10,383 bases of DNA from the NCBI GenBank assembly GCA_900546285.1, contig URCJ01000051.1:1-10383 (forward strand). The letters are read 5' to 3'. The notes under the pieces were generated by a model, which was not told the DNA's origin, did no database searches, and worked only from the letters and a program-made list of their open reading frames with translations. Numbering within the stretch: the stretch's first letter is position 1; each line of letters begins with the position of its first letter. Source of the DNA: an uncultured Solobacterium sp. GTDB lineage: Bacteria; Bacillota_I; Bacilli_A; Erysipelotrichales; Erysipelotrichaceae. Made by a program: the position numbers and the translations under genes. Of this stretch, positions 1 to 5,741 are shown piece after piece.

Positions 1-30
1 GTTTCTTATTTCAATGATATTTTCTTTAGT

Positions 31-36
31 TATACA
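31..36 (+). promoter_or_regulatory. Weak candidate -10 box upstream of the oxidoreductase gene
   Basis: A TATACA hexamer lies 40 bases before the oxidoreductase start codon. No convincing -35 box accompanies it; TTTCAA at 9-14 is the nearest candidate with a 16-base spacer. The first 76 bases hold no gene that can be supported. Transcription may also enter from upstream of the window. Confidence 0.25.
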
Positions 37-76
37 AAATCATCAAAGTTAAGGATATATAGAAAGAAGGGATCAT

Positions 77-1036
77 ATGGGTGAATATAAGTGGGTTAGT
101 ATAGGCTGTGGTGCCATTGCCAATGAGTTAGCTAAAAGTGGTGTGAAACTATATGGAGTAGCTAACAGATCATATGATAAGGCATTAGCTTTTGCGAATA
201 AATATGGCATCGAGAAAGTATATAAAAATATTGATGATGTATATAAGGATAGAGATGTAGATATTATTTATATTTCAACACCTAATAATACCCATATTTC
301 TTTTATAAAGGATGCCTTGAGTGCTGGTAAGCATGTCTTGTGTGAGAAATCAATTACACTTAATTCAAGGGAATTAGAAGAAGCTGTTGAGTTGGCTGAA
401 AAGAATAATGTGGTATTGGCTGAGGCAATGACTATATATCATATGCCTATTTATAAGGAATTAAAGAGAAGAATTGATAATGATGAATTTGGGAAATTAA
501 ATTTAATTCAAATGAATTTTGGCAGTTTCAAGGAATATGATATGAATAATCGCTTCTTTAATAAAAATTTAGCAGGTGGGGCAATGTTGGATATTGGTGT
601 TTATGCCTTGTCTTTTGTGCGCTATTTTATGTCTTCAAAACCTAATCAAATATTGTCTCAGGTAAAGTTTGCACCAAGTGGCGTGGATGAGATGGCTTCT
701 ATTCTTTTAAAGAATAAGGAAGAAGAGATGGCTAGTGTCATTCTTTCGATTCATTCTAAACAGCCAAAAAGAGGAACTCTTTCTTTCGAGAAGGCTTATA
801 TAGAGGTCTATGAGTATCCTAGAGCCAATGAAGCTATTATTACTTATACTGATGATGGTCATAAGGAAGTAATAAAGGAAGGTTCAACTTCTATGTCTTT
901 GGAATATGAAGTTAGGGATATGGAGATGGCAGTTAATGGTGATGACCATATGCATCTAGACTATACTATTGATGTTATGGATATGATGACAAGTATTAGA
1001 GAAGATTGGGGTATGAAGTATCCTAATGAGGAATAA
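77..1036 (+). CDS. Gfo/Idh/MocA-family NAD(P)-dependent oxidoreductase
   Basis: A 319-residue cytoplasmic oxidoreductase of the Gfo/Idh/MocA (dihydrodiol dehydrogenase-like) family. The N-terminal Rossmann fold shows the dinucleotide loop IGCGAIA at residues 9-15. The strand ending ISTPN at 66-70 and the CEK segment at 89-91 match the family's EKP region, in which the lysine is catalytic; here proline is replaced by serine. The second domain carries GGAMLDIGVYAL at 168-179, the usual substrate-side signature. Length is normal for the family. AGAAGG at 65-70 is a suitable ribosome binding site for the ATG at 77. Such enzymes oxidise or reduce sugars, inositols or cyclic diols, and the substrate cannot be read from the sequence. 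The next gene begins 86 bases downstream after a repeat-rich spacer, so joint transcription is possible but not assured. Confidence 0.88.
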   Translation: MGEYKWVSIGCGAIANELAKSGVKLYGVANRSYDKALAFANKYGIEKVYKNIDDVYKDRDVDIIYISTPNNTHISFIKDALSAGKHVLCEKSITLNSRELEEAVELAEKNNVVLAEAMTIYHMPIYKELKRRIDNDEFGKLNLIQMNFGSFKEYDMNNRFFNKNLAGGAMLDIGVYALSFVRYFMSSKPNQILSQVKFAPSGVDEMASILLKNKEEEMASVILSIHSKQPKRGTLSFEKAYIEVYEYPRANEAIITYTDDGHKEVIKEGSTSMSLEYEVRDMEMAVNGDDHMHLDYTIDVMDMMTSIREDWGMKYPNEE

Positions 1037-1037
1037 T

Positions 1038-1068
1038 ATTTATTGGGTCAATAAATGACCCAATAAAT
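1038..1068 (+). repeat. Perfect 13-bp inverted repeat just after the oxidoreductase stop codon
   Basis: ATTTATTGGGTCA at 1038-1050 and TGACCCAATAAAT at 1056-1068 are exact reverse complements around the 5-base loop ATAAA. The dyad starts 2 bases after the stop codon. No T-run follows on either strand, so it does not look like a standard intrinsic terminator. It could be a protein-binding dyad or an RNA hairpin that protects the upstream message. Confidence 0.8.
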
Positions 1069-1087
1069 GACTCTATATGACCCAATA
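1056..1087 (+). promoter_or_regulatory. Phased TGACCC elements, candidate operator upstream of the yoaP-like gene
   Basis: TGACCCAATA occurs at 1056-1065 and again at 1078-1087, 22 bases apart or about two helical turns. A related TGACTC lies between them at 1068-1073. Together with the inverted copy at 1041-1050 there are three exact 10-base elements within 47 bases. A weak promoter, ATGACT at 1067-1072 and TAAAAT at 1091-1096 with an 18-base spacer, would lie inside the cluster. A repressor or activator site for the acetyltransferase-hydrolase pair is the simplest reading. The binding protein is unknown. Confidence 0.4.
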
Positions 1088-1122
1088 TATTAAAATGTAT
1101 ACATATAGAAAGATGGAATAAT

Positions 1123-1866
1123 ATGGAATATATAAGAGTGACAAAAGAGAATATTGATAAGGAGCATATCTGTTGTGCTATTTCTAGTAATAAGGATGTA
1201 CAGGTTATATCTAAGAAAGATTGGTTAAGAGATAGTTTTGATGATGGACTAGTATTTCTTAAAAGTGTTGAAAGAGGCAAGTGTTTTATTGAATATATAC
1301 CGGCTGAGAATGCTTGGAACCCTATTGATGCCAAGGATTATATGTATATAGATTGCCTTTGGGTAGCAGGTTCTTTTAAGGGACATGGCTATTCTAGTGA
1401 ATTGTTGGAATATTGTATAAATGATAGTAAAGAAAAGGGTAAGAAGGGCTTGTGTATTCTTTGTGCCAACAAGAAGAAGCCTTTCTTGGCTGATCCTAAA
1501 TTTCTAAAATATAAGGGGTTTCAAGTTTGTGATGAGGCTGATAATGGTGTTGAACTATGGTATCTACCTTTTGATGATGTAAGTAATAAGCCAAGGTTTA
1601 AAGAATGTGCTAAGCATCCTTATGTTGATGAAAAGGGTTATGTCTTGTATTACACAAATCAATGTCCCTTTAATGCTAAATATGTACCAATGTTAGAGGA
1701 TATTGCCAAAGAACATAATGTTCCTTTTAAGGCTATTCATATTACAACTAAAAAACAAGCTCAAAGCGTACCTACACCAGTTACAACTTATGCCTTGTTT
1801 CATGATGGCGAATATCTAACAAATGAACAAATGAATGTTAATAAGTTTTTGAGGTTGGTAAAATGA
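1123..1866 (+). CDS. yoaP: GNAT N-acetyltransferase with C-terminal YoaP-like domain
   Basis: A 247-residue two-domain protein resembling Bacillus subtilis YoaP. The GNAT part covers about residues 1-150; the acetyl-CoA loop is seen as FKGHGYSSELL at 85-95, after the strand MYIDCLWV. The C-terminal part (about 165-247) matches the YoaP-like domain, with LYYTNQCPFNAKYVP at 175-189 and a later TPVTTYALF at 218-226. The thioredoxin-like look of this half, with a single cysteine in CPF, is suggestive only. YoaP acetylates an unknown amine; the substrate is not known. The start at 1123 fits AAGATGG at 1110-1116, a modest ribosome binding site. The stop overlaps the next start (ATGA at 1863-1866), so it is almost certainly in an operon with the hydrolase. 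The symbol rests on recognising the family, not on proven orthology. Confidence 0.85.
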   Translation: MEYIRVTKENIDKEHICCAISSNKDVQVISKKDWLRDSFDDGLVFLKSVERGKCFIEYIPAENAWNPIDAKDYMYIDCLWVAGSFKGHGYSSELLEYCINDSKEKGKKGLCILCANKKKPFLADPKFLKYKGFQVCDEADNGVELWYLPFDDVSNKPRFKECAKHPYVDEKGYVLYYTNQCPFNAKYVPMLEDIAKEHNVPFKAIHITTKKQAQSVPTPVTTYALFHDGEYLTNEQMNVNKFLRLVK

Positions 1867-2489
1867 AATATTTATATTTACATGGTTTAGGACAAACAAG
1901 TGATAGTTGGAATAATGTGATAAAAGAAACTAAAGTAGCAGGTGATAGTATAAGCTTAAGCTTAAATGATATGTTGGCTGACAAGTGTGCAACTTATGAT
2001 GAATTATATTCTGCTTTAAAAAAAGAATGCGATAAGTATGATGATGTTGTCCTATGTGGCTTATCATTGGGTGCGGTATTAGCTTTAAATTATGCATTGG
2101 ATTTTCCAGATAAAATAAAGAGTCTTGTGCTTATTGCGCCACAATATAAGATGCCAAAGCTTTTATTAAAACTTCAAAATTTAATGTTTAAATTTATGCC
2201 AGCTTCAAATTTTGATTCCATAGGGTTTAAGAAAGAAGATTTTATTAGTTTGTGTGCTTCGATGGCTAAATTAGATTTTGGTCATTCACTTGATAATATT
2301 TCTTGTCCTGTTCTTGTTGTTTGTGGAGAAAAGGATAATGTGAACAAGAAAGCTTCAAAAGAGCTGGTTAATCATTTAAAAGACGCCAATTATTTAGAAT
2401 TATTAAATACAGGTCATCAGGCGAATATTGAATCCTATAAGGAATTGGCTTTGAATTTAAACAAGTTTTATCAGAAAAATATTGATTAA
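1863..2489 (+). CDS. Alpha/beta-fold hydrolase
   Basis: A small (208-residue) cytoplasmic alpha/beta hydrolase. The oxyanion segment HGLGQT is at residues 7-12, the nucleophile elbow GLSLG at 66-70 puts Ser68 in the catalytic position, Asp158 lies in GEKDNV, and His185 in GHQAN completes the triad. The fold is compact, with only a short lid region around 95-140. Substrates could be esters or small lactones and are not predictable. Translation is coupled to the acetyltransferase by the ATGA overlap, and GAGG at 1851-1854 supplies a ribosome binding site inside the upstream gene. The neighbouring acetyltransferase hints that the two act on the same metabolite, one adding and one removing an acyl group; that is inference. 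The last codons form half of a hairpin shared with the convergent antiporter gene. Confidence 0.88.
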   Translation: MKYLYLHGLGQTSDSWNNVIKETKVAGDSISLSLNDMLADKCATYDELYSALKKECDKYDDVVLCGLSLGAVLALNYALDFPDKIKSLVLIAPQYKMPKLLLKLQNLMFKFMPASNFDSIGFKKEDFISLCASMAKLDFGHSLDNISCPVLVVCGEKDNVNKKASKELVNHLKDANYLELLNTGHQANIESYKELALNLNKFYQKNID

Positions 2490-2506
2490 CTCAATACTTT
2501 TCTGAT
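2470..2506. terminator. Shared bidirectional hairpin terminator built from both coding ends
   Basis: Positions 2471-2485 and 2491-2505 are complementary over 15 bases with one mismatch, and A2470-T2506 adds one more pair. The loop TTAAC holds the stop codon of the hydrolase. The stem therefore consists of the final codons of two convergent genes. On the + strand it is followed by TTTCTT; on the - strand by a shorter run, TAAAAC. Stem A/T pairs on both sides give T-rich exits in each direction. The role as a bidirectional terminator is inference from shape and position. Confidence 0.65.
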
Positions 2507-3669
2507 TTCTTAAGCAATTTCTTATAGGATAAGTCTATCGCAAAGGCTCCTAGTGGTGCTGTAAGGACAATAGCGAGTACTGCAACTGTTAAAACAATAT
2601 CACCACAGCTTAGTCCTAATGATAGTGGTATGCCACCAATGGCTGCTTGTACGGTTGCCTTTGGAGTGTAGGCTATCATCGCAAATAATTTTTCTTTCTT
2701 GTTTAGTTTAGTTTTTAATAAACAAACAAAGACACCAAACATTCTAAAGATTAAAGCTAATATTATAAGTAATAAGGCTTTAAAACCTACATGACTTAGA
2801 TAATTGATGTTAACGGTGGCACCTACAAGTACGAACAAGAATACTTCAGCTCCTACCCATAACTTTCCATACTTGATTGATAGTCTTTTGGCAACAACTT
2901 CCCTGTTTCTTTTTAAGCCTACTCCTATAAACATGATTGCGATAAGGCTTGAAAAGGTGATTGAAGTAGTTAAGAAATCTTCTATTACTACCAGTAATAA
3001 CGAGATACTTAGGATAATAAGGACTTTTGTTGTGTCTCTTATATGAATGTTTTTAAAAAAGAAAGCTAATGCATATCCTAATAAAAGTCCTATAAGGATA
3101 CCTAAGAAAATAGATATAGGAATATTGATGAAGCTCATAATATTAGCACCTTGTCCTTGTGCCATACCAATAAATGTTGAGAACAAGACAATGACATAGA
3201 CATCATCTACTGAGGCTCCTGCTAGGATTAGATCAGGGATGCCTTTATATCCTTCATCCATCAGTTTGACCATTCTAGGTACTACTACTGCGGGTGATAC
3301 AGCTGCAAGTACGGAGCCTAGGATTAGGGATTCTAATGGGCTTAAATCTAAAAGTGTGGGTGCTAGTAATAAAACGCCCAACAGTTCAAATGTAGCAGGT
3401 AGAAAGCACATTAAGATGGCGGGTCTACCAAGTTTTCTTAAAGCAGATAAGTCTAGTCCTAAACCAGCTCTTGTTAAGATGATGATAAGAGCTATTTTTC
3501 TTAGGTCACCTGATATAGCTAAAATATTAGGGTCTAACATGTTTAAGACATAGGGACCAAGTATGATACCTGTTAGTAACATTCCTAATAGGCTTGGCAA
3601 CTTTAATTTTTGGCAGATATGTCCTAAAGACATGCCCATGATTAGGATTAATGAAATACTTAATAACAT
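2491..3669 (-). CDS. NHA-type (SLC9B-like) cation:proton antiporter under fluoride riboswitch control
   Basis: A 392-residue integral membrane protein with about 12-13 hydrophobic segments. Hallmarks of the CPA2 NHA group (relatives of human NHA1/NHA2) are SPAVVVP at 125-131, the ion-binding double aspartate ASVDDV at 152-157 (Asp155, Asp156) and TPKATVQAAIGG at 335-346. LTRAGLGLD at 65-73 also fits. An adjacent aspartate pair is typical of electrogenic Na+ or Li+/H+ exchangers, so cation-proton exchange at the cytoplasmic membrane is the family expectation. AGAAAGGAA lies just before the ATG at 3669-3667. The leader carries a fluoride aptamer and terminator, so expression should rise with cytoplasmic fluoride. 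The protein may therefore export fluoride-linked acid or ions, or conceivably handle fluoride itself; no direct evidence distinguishes these. The gene ends 1 base from the convergent hydrolase gene. Confidence 0.9.
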   Translation of the reverse strand: MLLSISLILIMGMSLGHICQKLKLPSLLGMLLTGIILGPYVLNMLDPNILAISGDLRKIALIIILTRAGLGLDLSALRKLGRPAILMCFLPATFELLGVLLLAPTLLDLSPLESLILGSVLAAVSPAVVVPRMVKLMDEGYKGIPDLILAGASVDDVYVIVLFSTFIGMAQGQGANIMSFINIPISIFLGILIGLLLGYALAFFFKNIHIRDTTKVLIILSISLLLVVIEDFLTTSITFSSLIAIMFIGVGLKRNREVVAKRLSIKYGKLWVGAEVFLFVLVGATVNINYLSHVGFKALLLIILALIFRMFGVFVCLLKTKLNKKEKLFAMIAYTPKATVQAAIGGIPLSLGLSCGDIVLTVAVLAIVLTAPLGAFAIDLSYKKLLKKSEKY

Positions 3670-3683
3670 AATTTTCCTTTCTA

Positions 3684-3741
3684 AAAAGATAAAAAGCTGA
3701 AGCCCTCTGCGTTTTAAAATATGCAGAAGTCATCAGCTTTA
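3684..3741 (-). terminator. Riboswitch expression-platform terminator
   Basis: On the - strand, the arm at 3740-3723 (AAAGCTGATGACTTCTGC) pairs with the arm at 3710-3693 (GCAGAGGGCTTCAGCTTT), giving an 18-position stem with three interior non-Watson-Crick positions (two mismatches and one wobble). A 12-base loop separates the arms. The stem runs into TTTTT, ATC and a further TTTTT. The 5' arm is the 3' part of the fluoride aptamer, so aptamer folding and terminator folding exclude each other. Fluoride binding should block termination and switch the antiporter gene on. Confidence 0.88.
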
Positions 3742-3784
3742 TAAGCGGTTTAAGCAATTGCTTAGGGAGAACCTCATTCCCTTG
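3722..3784 (-). ncRNA. Fluoride riboswitch aptamer (crcB motif)
   Basis: Read on the - strand from 3784, the RNA shows AGGGA/UCCCU closing a loop with AUGAGGUUC. A small optional palindrome AAGCAATTGCTT follows, then AAACCGC, a GCUU/AAGC stem and GCUGAUGACUUCUGC. These match the conserved GAUGAGG...CC, AAACnGC and GCUGAUG blocks of the crcB fluoride riboswitch. The long-range pairing GAGGUU (from 3774) with GACUUC (from 3732) can form six pairs including two wobbles, as expected for the pseudoknot. The family binds fluoride with three Mg2+ ions. The conserved segments and the overlapping terminator make the identification strong. The controlled gene is an antiporter rather than crcB or eriC. 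Confidence 0.9.
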
Positions 3785-3790
3785 TTTAAT

Positions 3791-3796
3791 ATTATA
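3791..3796 (-). promoter_or_regulatory. Consensus -10 box for the riboswitch transcript, overlapping the upstream stop codon
   Basis: TATAAT is read on the - strand from 3796 to 3791. It is formed by the end of the last valine codon, the TAA stop of the methyltransferase-like gene and the bases just after it. Transcription would begin near 3785-3784, right at the 5' edge of the aptamer, which is the expected spacing. No good -35 box is visible (TCAGAG at 3820-3815 with 18 bases between). Read-through from the upstream gene would also pass the riboswitch. Confidence 0.55.
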
Positions 3797-4790
3797 CAGT
3801 GGTATGTAAGATTTCTCTGATGATTTTCTTTTCATACATCATTTCTTTTAATGTATTGACATCATCAATTTCTTTATCAATACCATCAAAGTATTTTCTT
3901 ACCTTGTTCATTAAAGGTTGATAGTTTTTATCTAGTTTTGTTTTCTTGTTATGGTAGGCATCATTATAGTAGATATAGATAAGTGTTTTGATAATTGATA
4001 AACAAGAATTTTCAATCCAAAACTTACAAGTATCAAAGTCAGGAAGATATTGTTCAAGTAGTTTAATGATTATTTCTCTACCATCTTCATTGTTTTGATA
4101 GATGTCTACATAAGTGAAGTCAAATTGTTTAATGAAATCTTCATTAAAGTAATCAAAGGCGTCACCATTAATAATCTTGATTGGTTTGTTTGGAAACTTG
4201 TCTTTGATTAAATTGAATAGTTCAATTACTTCTTTTTCTCTTTCGATTACGGTAATTGATTCTACTTTTTCATTAAGCAGTGCCATATAAACAAAATAAC
4301 CAATACCTAGTCCAAAGGTTAAAACCTTACCATGTGCCATCTTGGCATAGGGGTCGTTGGTTCTAAATTCTGAGATAGAAGCCATCATCCATTCTTTGTT
4401 TTTTTGTTTAAGAAAAGGCATTTCTACATCATCCCTGTAGGCTCTTAGTATCATATAGTCTTTTAGTTCTTTGTCTTTGTCATCTTGAATTTCATCAATA
4501 TTAAATAGATAACCCTTATTGATAGTTACTGTTTCATAGCTAAAGCCTTTTTGGTTACATTTTTTAAAGTCGATGTTTTTAAGGTAGGGATTATTGATAT
4601 ATTCTTCCTTATTTATAAATAAAGAATCAATTTTATCTTGTTCCCCACTGGCTATTATTTCTTTAATAGCTTCCTTTTCTACACTTGGTTCTACGTATCC
4701 ATCTAGGTAGTCGTTTTGATAATTTGAGTCAATATTTGATTGTAAACGCTTTAAGTAGTTCTTAATTTCCTTTGTTTGTTTAATTCTCAT
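3792..4790 (-). CDS. Uncharacterised protein with a class I SAM-methyltransferase-like core
   Basis: A 332-residue soluble protein that I cannot assign to a named family. Residues 155-165 (KVLTFGLGIGY) form a glycine-rich motif I, VIERE at 181-185 puts an acidic residue at the end of the second strand, NGDAFDYF at 208-215 and DFTYVDIYQN at 224-233 follow in the order of a Rossmann methyltransferase or spermidine-synthase-like fold. The N-terminal 150 residues are charged and mostly helical with no recognised motif, and the C-terminus is lysine-rich. No substrate can be named. The ATG at 4790 has no ribosome binding site before it, and the frame is closed upstream by TAA. TACAAT at 4802-4797 ends 6 bases before the ATG, which would give a leaderless mRNA if used. 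It lies directly upstream of the fluoride-regulated antiporter on the same strand. Confidence 0.75.
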   Translation of the reverse strand: MRIKQTKEIKNYLKRLQSNIDSNYQNDYLDGYVEPSVEKEAIKEIIASGEQDKIDSLFINKEEYINNPYLKNIDFKKCNQKGFSYETVTINKGYLFNIDEIQDDKDKELKDYMILRAYRDDVEMPFLKQKNKEWMMASISEFRTNDPYAKMAHGKVLTFGLGIGYFVYMALLNEKVESITVIEREKEVIELFNLIKDKFPNKPIKIINGDAFDYFNEDFIKQFDFTYVDIYQNNEDGREIIIKLLEQYLPDFDTCKFWIENSCLSIIKTLIYIYYNDAYHNKKTKLDKNYQPLMNKVRKYFDGIDKEIDDVNTLKEMMYEKKIIREILHTTV

Positions 4791-4823
4791 ATTTCTATTG
4801 TAGAATGTTTTGGGAGGATTTTT
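4772..4823. promoter_or_regulatory. Divergent promoter region between the methyltransferase-like and AEC genes
   Basis: Only 33 bases separate the two divergent start codons. The sequence TCTATTGTAGA at 4794-4804 is a palindrome with 4-bp arms: on the + strand it contains TATTGT (4796-4801) and on the - strand TACAAT (4802-4797), so back-to-back -10 boxes overlap. A possible + strand -35, TTGTTT at 4772-4777, lies inside the methyltransferase-like gene with an 18-base spacer. No clear - strand -35 is seen. Overlapping boxes would make the two genes compete for polymerase. Confidence 0.35.
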
Positions 4824-5732
4824 ATGTTTAGTGCAACTTTAAATCAAATGCTTTTTTTATTTTGTTGTATATTAGTTGGTTTTTTCTTAAAGAAAAAGAA
4901 ACTTTTAGGTGACAATTGTGAGAGTGTTATTTCTAAATTAGAAAATTTAATTTTAATTCCTTGTCTATTGATGCAGTCATTTTATACAAACTGTACTTTT
5001 GATAGTTTGAAGAATAATGCAGAATTATTGTTCTATGGACTTGGTTTTGTCTTATTACAAGTTTTGTTAGCTTATGTTCTTGCGCCTATTTTTAAGCCTA
5101 CTGCTGATGAAAAGGGCATTTTTGTGTATTCTTTATCGGTTGTAAATTTCTCTTTTATGGGAAATTCGTTGGTGGCTTCTTTATTTGGTGCTGAGATGTT
5201 ATATAAATATTTAATTTTTTCTATGCCTCTTAATGTCTTGGCTTTCTCTATTGGCTATATGTGGTTGTCTGGTGAAAGCTTTAGTTTTAAGAAGTTGTTG
5301 AATCCGATTATGATTTCTATGATTATTGGTATTGTCATTGGTTTAACTGGAATTGAGCTTCCAATCTTTATTAAACAAAGTATTTCAAGTTTAGCTAATT
5401 GTTTCTCACCTTTAGCGATGATTCTTACAGGTTTAGTAATTGGTGGTTATGATATTAAGAGTCTATTGAAGAATAAGAGAGTTTATTTATTAACTTTAGT
5501 TAGATGTATCTTATTGCCTTTGGTGTTATTGAGTGTTGTTAAGCTTATTGGCTTAAGACAAGAGATTATTACATTATTAGTATTTATTTGTGCAATGCCT
5601 CTTGGTTTAAATACAATTGTTGTACCTAGTGCTTTTGGCAAGGATACAACTCTTGGTGCTAGTATGGCTTTGATTTCTAATATCTTAGGTTTAATTAGTG
5701 TTCCTTTGTTTTTGTTTGCGTTTGTGGTGTAG
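4824..5732 (+). CDS. AEC-family (auxin efflux carrier-like) permease
   Basis: A 302-residue membrane protein with about ten hydrophobic segments in two similar halves. The half-motifs NFSFMGNSLV (108-117) and AMPLGLNTIVVPSAFGKD (257-274) are typical of bacterial AEC transporters, a family that includes malate and other organic-anion carriers; the second is strongly family-like. The cargo is unknown. The start at 4824 was chosen because GGGAGG at 4812-4817 is a strong ribosome binding site with a 6-base gap. A longer reading from TTG at 4776 would add 16 residues that run through the divergent promoter and would swallow this site. ychF follows after 9 bases, so the two are probably co-transcribed, although no functional link is known. 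Confidence 0.88.
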   Translation: MFSATLNQMLFLFCCILVGFFLKKKKLLGDNCESVISKLENLILIPCLLMQSFYTNCTFDSLKNNAELLFYGLGFVLLQVLLAYVLAPIFKPTADEKGIFVYSLSVVNFSFMGNSLVASLFGAEMLYKYLIFSMPLNVLAFSIGYMWLSGESFSFKKLLNPIMISMIIGIVIGLTGIELPIFIKQSISSLANCFSPLAMILTGLVIGGYDIKSLLKNKRVYLLTLVRCILLPLVLLSVVKLIGLRQEIITLLVFICAMPLGLNTIVVPSAFGKDTTLGASMALISNILGLISVPLFLFAFVV

Positions 5733-5741
5733 ACTAGTATT

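Noticed and set aside
1038..1068. The 13-bp dyad as a rho-independent terminator
   Set aside because: No T-run follows the stem on either strand.
1023..1334. 103-codon open frame on the - strand across the acetyltransferase start
   Set aside because: It lies opposite a well-supported gene, resembles no family and is explained by the AT-rich antisense frame.
2804..3553. Open frames of 80 and 104 codons on the + strand inside the antiporter region
   Set aside because: They run antisense to a clear membrane protein gene and have low-complexity, unrecognisable products.
3527..3835. 102-codon - strand frame covering the riboswitch
   Set aside because: It crosses the aptamer, terminator and antiporter start, whose RNA structures and frame explain the region better.
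4776..4823. Longer AEC permease start at TTG 4776
   Set aside because: The extension would overlap the divergent gene and promoter and bypass the strong GGGAGG ribosome binding site that serves ATG 4824.
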